From Acidobacteriota bacterium (GTDB lineage: Bacteria > Acidobacteriota > Blastocatellia > UBA7656), in assembly GCA_038040445.1 (NCBI GenBank), contig JBBPIG010000020.1, positions 61,108 through 125,107 of the forward strand: a DNA stretch of 64,000 nt. The letters are read 5' to 3'. A program made the translations under genes and the position numbers. Shown here piece by piece: positions 8,685-16,525 of this stretch (within the stretch, counting starts at the first letter, position 1; each line of letters opens with the position of its first letter). The notes below the pieces were generated by a model that saw only the letters and a program-made list of their open reading frames with translations, searched no databases and was not told where the DNA came from.

Positions 8685-8858
8685 TTTGGACTGCGCCGCC
8701 TATTCCTCATTCAACGACTGTCTCATGCAGCGGCGCTTTGTCTTTTGGCGAACACTCGACCAACAGATTGTGTTCTGCGGTTCCTCTCTCCACATCAGAA
8801 AAAGCGCCGCCGCTGCCTGAGAGCGTTCTTGTCTGACCAATAGGCGGCGCAGTCCAAA
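8685..8858. repeat. Outer 20-bp inverted repeat enclosing a TIR element
   Basis: Perfect 20-bp arms, TTTGGACTGCGCCGCCTATT at 8685-8704 and its reverse complement at 8839-8858, bracket the 102-bp element at 8721-8822. The intergenic stretch 8598-9111 (514 bp) has no gene and consists largely of such nested repeats. Confidence 0.8.
8721..8822. repeat. MITE-like element with terminal inverted repeats, copy 1
   Basis: About 102 bp, beginning TCTCATGCAGCGGCGCTT and ending AAGCGCCGCCGCTGCCTGAG plus A; the ends are imperfect inverted repeats. The interior contains CTCGACCAACAGATTGTGTT, shared with copy 2 at 8955-9057. No coding frame. Confidence 0.8.
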
Positions 8859-8954
8859 TGACCCCCTGCCAGACAGCCCTTTCTCAGATGTTCGCGACAT
8901 GATCGCGATAGATGCCTGTGGCCGCGGACCATGTCGAGGGTCAACCAGTGACTC

Positions 8955-9057
8955 TCTCGTGCAGCGGCGGCGCTTGTCTTTTGGCAACACTCGACCAACA
9001 GATTGTGTTCCGCGGTTCCTCTCTCGACATAAGAAAAAGCGCCGCCGCTGCCTGAGA
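8955..9057. repeat. MITE-like element with terminal inverted repeats, copy 2
   Basis: About 103 bp in the same orientation as copy 1 and nearly identical through the interior (ACTCGACCAACAGATTGTG, GCGGTTCCTCTCTC). Terminal inverted repeats are TCTCGTGCAGCGGCGGCGCT and its partner at 9037-9057. The two copies lie 234 bp apart. Confidence 0.8.
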
Positions 9058-9111
9058 CGGCCCTTGATCGACGAATCAGTGGCGAGCCCGGAATCGTTGT
9101 GAGAACCTGGG

Positions 9112-9474
9112 TCAGCGATGCGGCGTCTGCCGCCAGCGGCCGTAGGCAATGAACGCCGCCAGGAGCCCCACCACCAGCGTGATCAGCGCCACTGCTACAC
9201 CACCGCCCACCAGGTTGGTCACCGTCGCACCGATCATGATGATCACCAGCCCTGCGGCCGCAAGCGGTGTCAGGCCCGGCCGCATTCGCAAGAGTCCGGG
9301 GAGAATCAGGCCGAGGGCGCCGAGCACTTCGCACACGCCGATAAACCGTAAGAACAGAACCGGGATCGGCACCGGTCCTTTTAGCGCCTCGGGCGGCAGG
9401 ACCAGCTTCGCTCCACCGGCAAACAGAAAGAGCAACGCGAGCAGCACCTGAACGATCCACAACGCGTAGGTCAT
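9112..9474 (-). CDS. DoxX family membrane protein
   Basis: A 120-residue inner-membrane protein with four predicted helices. The DoxX pattern is visible: WIVQVLLALLFLFAGGAKLV in helix 1, then RFIGVCEVLGALGLILPGLL in helix 2. DoxX proteins take part in redox or thiol stress in some bacteria, but most members, including this one, have no assigned reaction. Part of the small-protein cluster around the ECF sigma factor. Confidence 0.88.
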   Translation of the reverse strand: MTYALWIVQVLLALLFLFAGGAKLVLPPEALKGPVPIPVLFLRFIGVCEVLGALGLILPGLLRMRPGLTPLAAAGLVIIMIGATVTNLVGGGVAVALITLVVGLLAAFIAYGRWRQTPHR

Positions 9475-9530
9475 GATCGGTCTCCTCGTTGGCGACTCGT
9501 CGCCGTCTTCCGGCGCGGCCCGTGTTTGGA

Positions 9531-10004
9531 TTATTGTCCGTCATACGCTTGCTTCAAAGTCTTTATGTCAATCTTATCCATTTGAAGCATTGCCTCCATG
9601 ACGCGTTTCGCTTTCTCAGGATCTTTGTCTTGCAACATCTCAATTAGGATAGTGGGATTGACTTGCCATGACAGACCATATTTGTCCTTTAGCCAGCCGC
9701 AACTTGATTTTTCTCCGCCTTCAGAAAGCTTCTCCCACAGCTCATCTATTTCTTCCTGCGTGTTACTGTCCACGCTTAACGATATGGCTTCCGTGAAGGT
9801 GAATTGCGGACCACCGTTTAGAGCAATGAATTCAAGTCCTTCGAGCTGGAATGCCATGGTCAATACTGTTCCCTTCGGACCAGGCCCTGCTTCTCCACAA
9901 CAGGTAACGCTCAAGACCTTTGAATTTTTGAAAATAGAAACATAAAACTTCACGGCCTCTTCCGCGTTGTTGTCGAACCACAAGAATGGGGTAATTTTCT
10001 GCAT
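9531..10004 (-). CDS. PhnB-like VOC protein (PF06983 type)
   Basis: A 157-residue VOC-fold protein: [20 protein letters not shown] at the start, [20 protein letters not shown] in the middle, [19 protein letters not shown] and then a long C-terminal helix (ERVMEAML-type). The family is often called 3-demethylubiquinone-9 3-methyltransferase, but no SAM site is present. Members are commonly found with YCII and ECF sigma genes, as here. GGAGATGAC precedes the ATG. Confidence 0.9.
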   Translation of the reverse strand: MQKITPFLWFDNNAEEAVKFYVSIFKNSKVLSVTCCGEAGPGPKGTVLTMAFQLEGLEFIALNGGPQFTFTEAISLSVDSNTQEEIDELWEKLSEGGEKSSCGWLKDKYGLSWQVNPTILIEMLQDKDPEKAKRVMEAMLQMDKIDIKTLKQAYDGQ

Positions 10005-10061
10005 GTCATCTCCTTTTTGTTTGCAATCCTGGGTTAACGTTTCTGCCCATTTGCTCGCGTA

Positions 10062-10427
10062 CTACTTTTGCGGCAGGCCCGCGAGCTCGATCACTGGGCG
10101 GATCTCGACTGTGCCGATACGCGCACCTGGGATTTGTCCGCCAATGTCGATGGCTTCGTCAAGATTCCCGGCGTTGGTAAGGAAGTAGCCGCCGAGCTGT
10201 TCGCGCGTCTCGGCGAAGGGCCCATCGGTCACGAGCCGTTTGCCCTCGCGACCCCGGACGCAGGTCGCTGTCGAAGCTGCGTGCAGCGGGGCGGCGTCTA
10301 AATACTGCCCGCTCGAGTTGATCTGGTTTGCGAGTTGTACGGACTCCTCGCGCATTTGCAGCAACTCGGTCTCGCTCAGCTTGCCGAGGACCTGTTCGTT
10401 GTGGTGAACCAGCAATATGTATTTCAT
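10062..10427 (-). CDS. YCII/DGPF-domain protein
   Basis: A 121-residue YCII-related protein with the DGPF signature (LVTDGPFAETREQLGGYFL) and the classic start MKYILLVHHNE. Similar to the copy at 10670-11026 over its whole length. The family is a small dimeric ferredoxin-like fold of unknown reaction, tightly linked in genomes to ECF42 sigma factors. The candidate ECF42 promoter at 10446-10472 lies just upstream. Confidence 0.92.
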   Translation of the reverse strand: MKYILLVHHNEQVLGKLSETELLQMREESVQLANQINSSGQYLDAAPLHAASTATCVRGREGKRLVTDGPFAETREQLGGYFLTNAGNLDEAIDIGGQIPGARIGTVEIRPVIELAGLPQK

Positions 10428-10445
10428 GTTTAGCTCTATCAGTAA

Positions 10446-10472
10446 GTCGAATAGCGAATGTACGGATCGACA
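10446..10472 (-). promoter_or_regulatory. Candidate ECF42 sigma promoter, site 1
   Basis: On the minus strand TGTCGA is followed after 17 nt by CGAC, about 20 bp upstream of the YCII start. The same arrangement, including the flanking TTCGACTTACTGAT, lies before the second YCII gene. ECF42 factors are reported to use a TGTCGA -35 box and a short CGA/TC -10 box, so this is a good match. Confidence 0.7.
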
Positions 10473-10522
10473 CTCCGCCAGGAAATATTCATGAATCTTT
10501 GCTAGCGATCAAATCGGCAAGA

Positions 10523-10637
10523 AATCCGCGCAAATCCGTCGAATCCGTTTCATCAGTGGTCTAATGCGTTCGGAGGAATCGCTTTGCTAATGCCGCACAG
10601 ACCACGGATGACGCTGATCCGACCGATTTGCGCGGAT
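10523..10637. repeat. Inverted repeat, CCGCGCAAATC family
   Basis: Arms of about 38 bp (10523-10561 and 10600-10637), starting ATCCGCGCAAATC and ending GATTTGCGCGGAT, are imperfect reverse complements. It fills the gap between the two YCII genes and may end transcription of the upstream one. Confidence 0.7.
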
Positions 10638-10669
10638 ACCTCACCAGCGAATTGTCTGTTAACACGCCA

Positions 10670-11026
10670 CTAATCCTCCGGCAAACCCGGGATCTCCAGC
10701 ACCGGCCGGATCTCGATGGTACCCATACGCGCTACCGGAATTCGTTCAGCGATACCCATCGCCTCGTCGAGATCCCTGGCCTCGATTAAGTAGTAGCCGC
10801 CCAGTTGTTCGCGCGTCTCCGCAAACGGACCGTCTGTCACGAGCCGTTTGCCCTCGCGCACCCGGACGCTGGTCGCCGTCGAAGTCGGGTACAGCGGGCC
10901 GGCAGAGAGAAAGTGCCCGCTCGAGTTGAGATCTTGCGTAAGCAGCGCAGACTCCACGTAACAGTGCTCCCGCTCGGTCTCGCTCAGGGCCTGCTCGTCG
11001 AGATAAACCAGCAACATGTATTTCAT
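10670..11026 (-). CDS. YCII/DGPF-domain protein
   Basis: A 118-residue paralogue of the neighbouring YCII protein (MKYMLLVYLDEQAL, LVTDGPFAETREQLGGYYL). The frame is open 72 bases further upstream, but the ATG at 11026 starts at the conserved MKYMLLVY and has GGAGG 8 nt before it. Divergent from the sigma factor gene, with the candidate ECF42 promoter between them. Confidence 0.93.
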   Translation of the reverse strand: MKYMLLVYLDEQALSETEREHCYVESALLTQDLNSSGHFLSAGPLYPTSTATSVRVREGKRLVTDGPFAETREQLGGYYLIEARDLDEAMGIAERIPVARMGTIEIRPVLEIPGLPED

Positions 11027-11047
11027 AGCCTGTGCCTCCATCAGTAA

Positions 11048-11074
11048 GTCGAATGGCGCGTGCCGGGATCGACA
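11048..11074 (-). promoter_or_regulatory. Candidate ECF42 sigma promoter, site 2
   Basis: Minus-strand TGTCGA, 17-nt spacer, CGAC, directly upstream of the second YCII gene and inside the 77-bp divergent gap with the sigma factor. The -35 box, spacer length, -10 box and following bases match site 1 while the spacer sequence differs, the pattern expected for a conserved promoter rather than a recent duplication. Confidence 0.72.
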
Positions 11075-11103
11075 CTCCGCCTGGAAATTATTTAACATCA
11101 GGT

Positions 11104-12363
11104 ATGCTCCCAGAAGCCAACGTCGCGGTCGAGTCGGTTTATCGCTCTGATTGGGGCCGGATCGTCGCCACGCTTATTCGCCTCTTCGGCGACTTTGACT
11201 TGGCCGAAGAGGCCGCTCAGGAAGCGTTTGCAGCCGCTGTAGATCAGTGGCGCGACTCCGGCGTCCCTGAGTTTCCACGCGCATGGATCATCCAGACAGC
11301 TCGGCACAAGGTCATTGACCGCCTACGCCGGCGGACGCGGTTTGAGGAAAAACTTGAATCGTACGCCGCGTCCGGGTTGAGCCGGACCATCGAGGAGCCG
11401 GATTACTTCACGGACGAGATTCCCGACGATCGGCTTCGGCTGATCTTCACCTGCTGTCATCCGGCGCTTGCGCACGAGGCGCAGGTCGCACTGACACTCC
11501 GCACGCTGGGCGGCCTGGAGACGGACGAGATCGCGCGGGCGTTTCTTGTGCCCGCGGCGACGATGGCGCAGCGGCTCGTGCGCGCCAAGCGGAAGATTCG
11601 AGACGCAGGCATTCCATACACAGTGCCTGAAACCAGTGACCTGCCCACTCGGTTGGACGCGGTGCTTACCGTGATCTACCTGATCTTCAATGAAGGCTAT
11701 GTGGCGACTCGAGGCGAGCCGCTCGTGAGGGCTGATCTCTGCGCAGAGGCCATTCGACTTGGACGTCTCGTGAGAATGTTGATGACCCCCCAACCGCCGT
11801 CGGAAGCGACTGCTCTCCTCGCTCTCATGCTACTTCACGATTCGCGTCGCGATGCCCGCATCGATGAGGCCGGTGATCTTGTCGTTCTGGAAGAGCAGGA
11901 TCGCAGCCGCTGGGACGAGCGGCAAATCGCCGAAGCGCTTCCGCTGGTCGCTGAGTCTTTGCGCGGCGGGCCTGGTCCGTTCGCTGTGCAGGCGGCGATC
12001 GCTGCCGAGCATTGTCGCGCGGCGCGAGCCGAAGATACGGATTGGGCTCAGATCGTCCGGCACTACGATCTTCTTGAGCGCCTCCAGCCCTCTCCCATTG
12101 TGTCGCTGAACCGGGCTGTGGCGGTCGCGATGGCGGAAGGCCCCGCGCGCGGGCTCGCGCTCATTGATGCGCTCTCGGCAGCCGGCGATCTCGACGGCTA
12201 CCACCTGCTGCATGCTGCACGTGCCGATCTGCTGCGTCGGATTGGATCATCAGTAGAAGCGGCGAAAAGTTACGAGCAAGCGCTGGCGCTGGTCACCAAT
12301 GAAAGCGAGCGCCGATTTCTGGAGCGACGTCTGCGTGAGGTTCAGCCTCCGCGCATCCATTGA
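11104..12363 (+). CDS. ECF42-type RNA polymerase sigma factor
   Basis: A 419-residue extracytoplasmic-function sigma factor. Sigma region 2 lies at ~10-80 ([34 protein letters not shown]), region 4 at ~120-170 ([34 protein letters not shown]). A long C-terminal extension of about 230 residues (DUF6596/TPR-like, [20 protein letters not shown]) is the mark of ECF42, which has no anti-sigma factor and is thought to be controlled by this domain. I chose the ATG at 11104 because the upstream codons carry no family sequence and cross the promoter of the divergent gene. Likely target: the two YCII genes. Confidence 0.93.
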   Translation: MLPEANVAVESVYRSDWGRIVATLIRLFGDFDLAEEAAQEAFAAAVDQWRDSGVPEFPRAWIIQTARHKVIDRLRRRTRFEEKLESYAASGLSRTIEEPDYFTDEIPDDRLRLIFTCCHPALAHEAQVALTLRTLGGLETDEIARAFLVPAATMAQRLVRAKRKIRDAGIPYTVPETSDLPTRLDAVLTVIYLIFNEGYVATRGEPLVRADLCAEAIRLGRLVRMLMTPQPPSEATALLALMLLHDSRRDARIDEAGDLVVLEEQDRSRWDERQIAEALPLVAESLRGGPGPFAVQAAIAAEHCRAARAEDTDWAQIVRHYDLLERLQPSPIVSLNRAVAVAMAEGPARGLALIDALSAAGDLDGYHLLHAARADLLRRIGSSVEAAKSYEQALALVTNESERRFLERRLREVQPPRIH

Positions 12364-12408
12364 ATGGTTGTCGATCATCTCTCCGTTCGCTGCGCTGATG
12401 GCAAACTG

Positions 12409-12529
12409 CGGTTCAGGGTTCAGGGTTCAGAGTTCCGGGTTTAGCCGAAAGTTTATTGTAGTTAGCTCTTCGGGACATCGGCTACGAGCTTCTGCTAAAG
12501 GGCCGGACTACGAACTCTGAACCCGGAAC
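12409..12529. repeat. GGTTCAGAGTTCC-type inverted repeat
   Basis: The left part repeats GTTCAGGGTTCAGAGTTCC, and the right part (12510-12529) carries the complement CGAACTCTGAACCCGGAACC. Similar words recur at 7340-7372, 15941-16000 and 63949-64000, so this is a dispersed low-complexity hairpin family. The gap 12364-12623 holds no gene. Confidence 0.65.
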
Positions 12530-12623
12530 CCTCCTCTGGATTTGATTTGAGAGTACACAGTCACGAAACGCGACCTTCGCGAATCATTGCAACGTTGCGA
12601 TAGCTCCGAATGCTCGCGAAGAA

Positions 12624-13070
12624 CTACGGCTTGAGATCAAGCGACGCTTTGCCGGTCTCGACGTCGAACGGCACCGAGCTATGCTCATGCGTGACCATCC
12701 ACTTGCCGTCGATCTTGCGGAAGCAAACGGTGGCGCGCCACCACATATCGATTTTCCCTCCGTCTGTCCGAGTTCCGTTGACCCGGTTGAGGCTATGGCA
12801 GAAGGCCACGTCATCGCCCGCAGTAATGTTGAGGTCGCGAAGCTCGTAGCCGATTGGACCTTGGAACGAAGAGAACCACTCCTCCGCGCGTTTTCTACAC
12901 GCATCCAGTCCGATTTTTTGCAGTGTGGTTACGACATCGAACGAAACGATGTCCGGCGCGTAGTTGGACACCGACCCGTCGATGTCCTTGGCGCGGACTG
13001 CCCGTGCCTGATCATCTATTAGCTTTCGGATCTGGGCCTCACTGGTTGCTTTGCTATTTGTAGCGGTCAT
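12624..13070 (-). CDS. SnoaL-like (NTF2-fold) protein
   Basis: A 148-residue NTF2-like protein of the SnoaL/ketosteroid-isomerase type: IRKLIDDQARAVRAKDIDGS, YAPDIVSFDVV, WWRATVCFRKIDGKWMVTHE. Such proteins are small enzymes or ligand-binding dimers and the reaction cannot be read here. The ATG at 13070 (MTATNSK) has GAGG upstream. Lies downstream of, and convergent to, the sigma factor. Confidence 0.88.
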   Translation of the reverse strand: MTATNSKATSEAQIRKLIDDQARAVRAKDIDGSVSNYAPDIVSFDVVTTLQKIGLDACRKRAEEWFSSFQGPIGYELRDLNITAGDDVAFCHSLNRVNGTRTDGGKIDMWWRATVCFRKIDGKWMVTHEHSSVPFDVETGKASLDLKP

Positions 13071-13244
13071 GTCTTTTTTCCTCGGTTGAAAGACTGAAGT
13101 CTTGGTTGACCCCAAGTCGGTCCGGCACTCAGGTGCGAAGTCGAAGAGGTTCCCAAAGCGATTTGTTGAATTGAAGAGTCGTGCCTTGGCCGCCCGGCCG
13201 GCACAAGCTGAGTTTTGTTGTCCATGTCATCCGATTCTGAAGGC

Positions 13245-13685
13245 TCATTTCTTGCGCGTCGCGGCGGCCTCTTTGGCAGAACGCGAGCGCGAAGCGCCCG
13301 AGCGCTTGGCTGCAGCGCTTCGAGCGTGGCGCGATAGCGCCGTTTTGGATGCCGCGCTGTGGCCTTCACGCTTTAGCTTACGCGAGGCTGCGCGCGAGCG
13401 CTTGGCCGACGTCTTTCCTTTCCCAGCGCTCCTTCCTTTGCGAGTGTCGCGCGCAGCTTGTTCTCGTGTCTCTGTGGACGCGTTCTTCGGAGGAGGAAGC
13501 TTAACGCCGGCCCGGCGCGCTTTGGATAGTCCGATGGCGATAACTTGTTTGGCTGAGCGAGCGCCGTGCTTGCCCTCGCGAACATGTTCAATTTCTTCTC
13601 GGACGAACTCTCCAGCTTGTGTGCTTGCGGCTCTTCCTTCACGCTTGTCCTTCTCTGCGCGTTCCAGTGTTTCCTTGTCAGGCAT
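13245..13685 (-). CDS. DUF6496-like basic protein
   Basis: A 146-residue, very basic protein. The N-terminal half (MPDKETLERAEKDKREG, EFVREEIEHVREGKHGARSA, QVIAIGLSKARRAGVKLPPP) matches the DUF6496 family; the C-terminal half is Lys/Arg/Ala/Ser-rich (AAAKRSGASRSRSAKEAAAT) like a histone tail. I infer a nucleic-acid-associated protein. The start at 13685 has GGGAGACGAG upstream; a longer frame to 13820 lacks family sequence. Confidence 0.8.
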   Translation of the reverse strand: MPDKETLERAEKDKREGRAASTQAGEFVREEIEHVREGKHGARSAKQVIAIGLSKARRAGVKLPPPKNASTETREQAARDTRKGRSAGKGKTSAKRSRAASRKLKREGHSAASKTALSRHARSAAAKRSGASRSRSAKEAAATRKK

Positions 13686-13872
13686 AATTCTCTCGTCTCC
13701 CTGGTCCCCCGCAAAACCGCACGAGGAATCCGATACATGCGCCAAGCACGTCGGAGATATCGCTGGAAGATCGGATAGAGATACCTGAGTCAGAAGCGAT
13801 AAGAATTCCTCGTGATTCATTCATAGACTGTTTAGACCGCGCCACGCATTCCCAAAGGTGAATCAGCGGCGT

Positions 13873-15237
13873 TCATTTCTTGCCGATGCAGTAGAGATGC
13901 TTTGAGCCGCGAATAAAGAGCTTGCCCGCGCCGACGGCTATCGAAGCATAGACCGGTTCGCCGAGCGAGTTGGTGCGGAGGACTTCGAACACGGGACCGG
14001 CTTTGATGACAAAGGTATCACCATCTTCACTCGTCAGCAGGATCTTATCGTCGAAGGCCACGGGCGAAGATGAGAACGTGGCGGGCACTGGCACGCGGCC
14101 ACCTTCATATTTGACCTCGCCGGTCCTGGCTTCGAGACACGTGATGATGCCACTGTCTGTCATCAGGTAGAGGTAATCGCCATACAAGATCGGGGATGGC
14201 ACATAGGCCGTACCCTTGTTGTATTTCCACACGACATAAGGTGTGCCCTTGAGATTGCCGTCACCGCCGAGACGAATGCCTATCGCGAGCTTTGGCTGTC
14301 CCGACGAGCCTCCCGAAACGAAAACCATGCCGTGACCTGTCACGGCGCTCGGAATCGCATGAGAGATGACGCCTTCCGAGCGCCATAGCTCCTTGCCGGT
14401 CGCCGGATCATAAGAAACAGTGCTTTCAGCGCCGCTCGCAATCAACTCCGTTCGCTGCGGCGTGTGAACAAGCACCGGCGTCGCCCAGGTTTTGCGCTGA
14501 GTGCGTGGCACGCGCCACATTTCCTTACCGGTGAGCTTGTCTAGCGCCGCGATGAAGGAGCCCGGCCCCCCGTCTTCTTGATCGCATTGCAGGATCACCA
14601 GATTCTCGTAGAGCACCGGCGACATGCCATTACCCATCCCCATCTTGGCGAACTTGCCCAGCGATGTTTTCCAGACCAGTTTGCCGTCGAAGTCGTAGCA
14701 GTAGACTCCCTCCGCATCGAACAGAGTCCACACGTACTTTCCATCGGTGACCGGCGTGGCCGAAGCGAAAGTATTTTTCCGATGCCGGTCGTCGTAGACG
14801 GTTCCTTCGTAGGCAGTTTTCTCCCAGAGAACCTTGCCGGTCTCACGGTCCAGGCAAAGGACCTTGATCGTATAGCTATGATCTCCGCCGGCGCTGTCCG
14901 GATGGCGATACACCTGGCCACCGCGGATGTGAGTGACGGCTTTAGCGCCCGGCACGGTTGGGCCTTCGATTGAAGTGGTCAGAAAGATTTTCTTGCCCCA
15001 GATGATCGGCGACGAATGCCCACGCCCTGGGATCTCGGTCTTCCACTGAACGTTTTTGGTCTCGCTCCATTCAGTGGGCAAATTCTTTTCCGTCGAGACG
15101 CCGCTGCCATTCGGCCCTCGCCACTGCGGCCAGTTTGTTTCATAATTAGAGGCTGCGGCCATCGGCGAATGGGGACTAGACAGAGCAAGCGAACAAACAA
15201 TCAAGATAAAGCCAAGGCTGAAAGACGTTCGTTTCAT
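13873..15237 (-). CDS. Secreted PQQ-type beta-propeller protein
   Basis: A 454-residue secreted protein with a signal peptide (FSLGFILIVCSLALSSP) and outer-membrane-BamB/PQQ-like propeller repeats: NWPQWRGPNGSGVS, VLCLDRETGKVLWEK, WTLFDAEGVYCYDFDGKLVW, IAALDKLTGKEMWR, SYDPATGKELWR. This form is common in Acidobacteriota and Planctomycetota. No PQQ-dehydrogenase catalytic residues are evident, so it is a propeller of unknown role. Seven codons further upstream a GTG is possible. Confidence 0.88.
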   Translation of the reverse strand: MKRTSFSLGFILIVCSLALSSPHSPMAAASNYETNWPQWRGPNGSGVSTEKNLPTEWSETKNVQWKTEIPGRGHSSPIIWGKKIFLTTSIEGPTVPGAKAVTHIRGGQVYRHPDSAGGDHSYTIKVLCLDRETGKVLWEKTAYEGTVYDDRHRKNTFASATPVTDGKYVWTLFDAEGVYCYDFDGKLVWKTSLGKFAKMGMGNGMSPVLYENLVILQCDQEDGGPGSFIAALDKLTGKEMWRVPRTQRKTWATPVLVHTPQRTELIASGAESTVSYDPATGKELWRSEGVISHAIPSAVTGHGMVFVSGGSSGQPKLAIGIRLGGDGNLKGTPYVVWKYNKGTAYVPSPILYGDYLYLMTDSGIITCLEARTGEVKYEGGRVPVPATFSSSPVAFDDKILLTSEDGDTFVIKAGPVFEVLRTNSLGEPVYASIAVGAGKLFIRGSKHLYCIGKK

Positions 15238-15292
15238 AGCCGTCATCGCATCTTGCACAACGTGAGAAGTCTTGGCGGGCGGGTCGGTCGCT

Positions 15293-15580
15293 CTATGACG
15301 CGAGCTTCACGACCCGAAGCTGCTTCCGACGCTGCTCAACGTGCCAAAGGTCATACTGCGTTTGTTGGTTGAGCCAGCTCTCCGCAGAGGTGTCGAAGGC
15401 AATAGAAAGACGCACGGCCATCTCAGGCGTTATACCCGCACGGCCATTCAGAATAGCGGAGAGGGTCTTGCGGCTTACCCCCAGAGCTTCTGCCGCCTGC
15501 GTAACGGTGACACCGAGTGGTTCAAGGCAAAGGGCCTTGATGACCTCACCCGGATGAGGTGGGTTATGCATACGCATCAC
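15293..15580 (-). CDS. higA: HigA-family antitoxin
   Basis: A 95-residue XRE-type DNA-binding antitoxin: [20 protein letters not shown] then the helix-turn-helix [20 protein letters not shown] and [16 protein letters not shown]. It binds HigB and represses its own operon. It lies 11 bp after higB, the usual reversed toxin-first order. Confidence 0.95.
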   Translation of the reverse strand: MMRMHNPPHPGEVIKALCLEPLGVTVTQAAEALGVSRKTLSAILNGRAGITPEMAVRLSIAFDTSAESWLNQQTQYDLWHVEQRRKQLRVVKLAS

Positions 15581-15591
15581 TACTACTCCTC

Positions 15592-15870
15592 TCAGTGATA
15601 GTCCTCGTAATCGACAGACTCAGCGTCCTTACCAATGAACTTGAACGTCACCCGCCAGTTCCCGCTCACGGCTACAGCCCAAGTTCCTTTTCGTTCACCC
15701 TTGAGCGGGTGAAGGTCCAATCCCGGAAGAGCCATATCTCGTGGGGCAGTGGCGGCGCTGAGGCGACCCGGGATCAGACGCAGCCGTTCGGCATGTTGAG
15801 CCTGGACGCCAACCTTGGTGCCGGTCTCGAAGAACTTGGCCAACCCCTTGTGTTTGAACCCGCGGATCAC
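15592..15870 (-). CDS. higB: HigB-family toxin (RelE fold)
   Basis: A 92-residue ribosome-dependent mRNA interferase of the HigB/killer family: [16 protein letters not shown] at the start, [40 protein letters not shown] and the final DYH. Complete length and intact next to higA, so this pair looks functional. Confidence 0.95.
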   Translation of the reverse strand: MIRGFKHKGLAKFFETGTKVGVQAQHAERLRLIPGRLSAATAPRDMALPGLDLHPLKGERKGTWAVAVSGNWRVTFKFIGKDAESVDYEDYH

Positions 15871-15940
15871 CCTCGCTGACTGTAACCCGGATCGTTACAG
15901 CCTTACAAGGGAACCGGGCGGCGACGGACCGCGGCAACAT

Positions 15941-16000
15941 GACTTCTGAGTTCTGACCTCTGACTTCTGAGTTCTGACCTCTGACCTCTGACTTCTGATA
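15941..16000. repeat. Tandem CTTCTGAGTTCTGAC repeat
   Basis: Short tandem array of GACTTCTGAGTTCTGACCTCT units (about 10- and 20-bp periods) in the gap upstream of higB. Low complexity, of the same type as the GTTCAGAG words elsewhere. Confidence 0.75.
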
Positions 16001-16046
16001 TTCACATCCTTGCACGGCGCTCCTTCGCGGGCATAGTATTGCGGCC

Positions 16047-16490
16047 ATGCTGGCCAAACGACTGATCCCCATCTTGAACGTCTCCGATATCAAAGAGAGC
16101 TTTGCGTGGTTTGAAAAACTCGGGTGGAAGAAATCATGGGACTGGGGCGATCCGCCGGACTTCGGCGGAGTCTGCTCGGGCGAATGCGAGATCTTCCTCT
16201 GCGAAAACGGTCAAGGGGGACGTGGCAAGGGTTCCGTCAAGATGACCTTCGGTCCGGAAGGCGACGAATCCGCCGACAAGGGCGCGTGGATGTCGATCTT
16301 TGTTGATGACGTGGACGCCGTCTACCAGCACTGCCTGGCGCAGGGAATTGAAGTCGCGTGGCCTCCGACCGACATGCCATGGGGCGTGCGCGAGATGCAC
16401 GTGCGCCACCCCGATGGTCACGTCTTTCGAATCGGACACGGTCTTGATGAAGAGGATGTCACTCTAAACCCTGAAAGCGTGAGGGCATGA
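16047..16490 (+). CDS. VOC family protein (glyoxalase/bleomycin-resistance type)
   Basis: A 147-residue single VOC domain: RLIPILNVSDIKESFAWFEK, SIFVDDVDAVYQHCLAQGIE, WGVREMHVRHPDGHVFRIGH. The final segment with PDGH..RIGH is typical of bleomycin-resistance-like members. Ligand unknown. First of a plus-strand pair with the LigD-type polymerase, 35 bp apart. Confidence 0.9.
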   Translation: MLAKRLIPILNVSDIKESFAWFEKLGWKKSWDWGDPPDFGGVCSGECEIFLCENGQGGRGKGSVKMTFGPEGDESADKGAWMSIFVDDVDAVYQHCLAQGIEVAWPPTDMPWGVREMHVRHPDGHVFRIGHGLDEEDVTLNPESVRA

Positions 16491-16525
16491 AGCCACAGGT
16501 GAGGTGGGCGTGTTAACTTATCTCA

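Noticed and set aside
13102..13788. A 228-codon plus-strand frame
   Set aside because: Antisense to the basic DUF6496-like gene; the repetitive composition mirrors that gene.
15941..16000. Tandem CTTCTGAGTTCTGAC units as an origin or CRISPR-like array
   Set aside because: Period too short and units imperfect; same low-complexity type as elsewhere, with no DnaA boxes or spacers.
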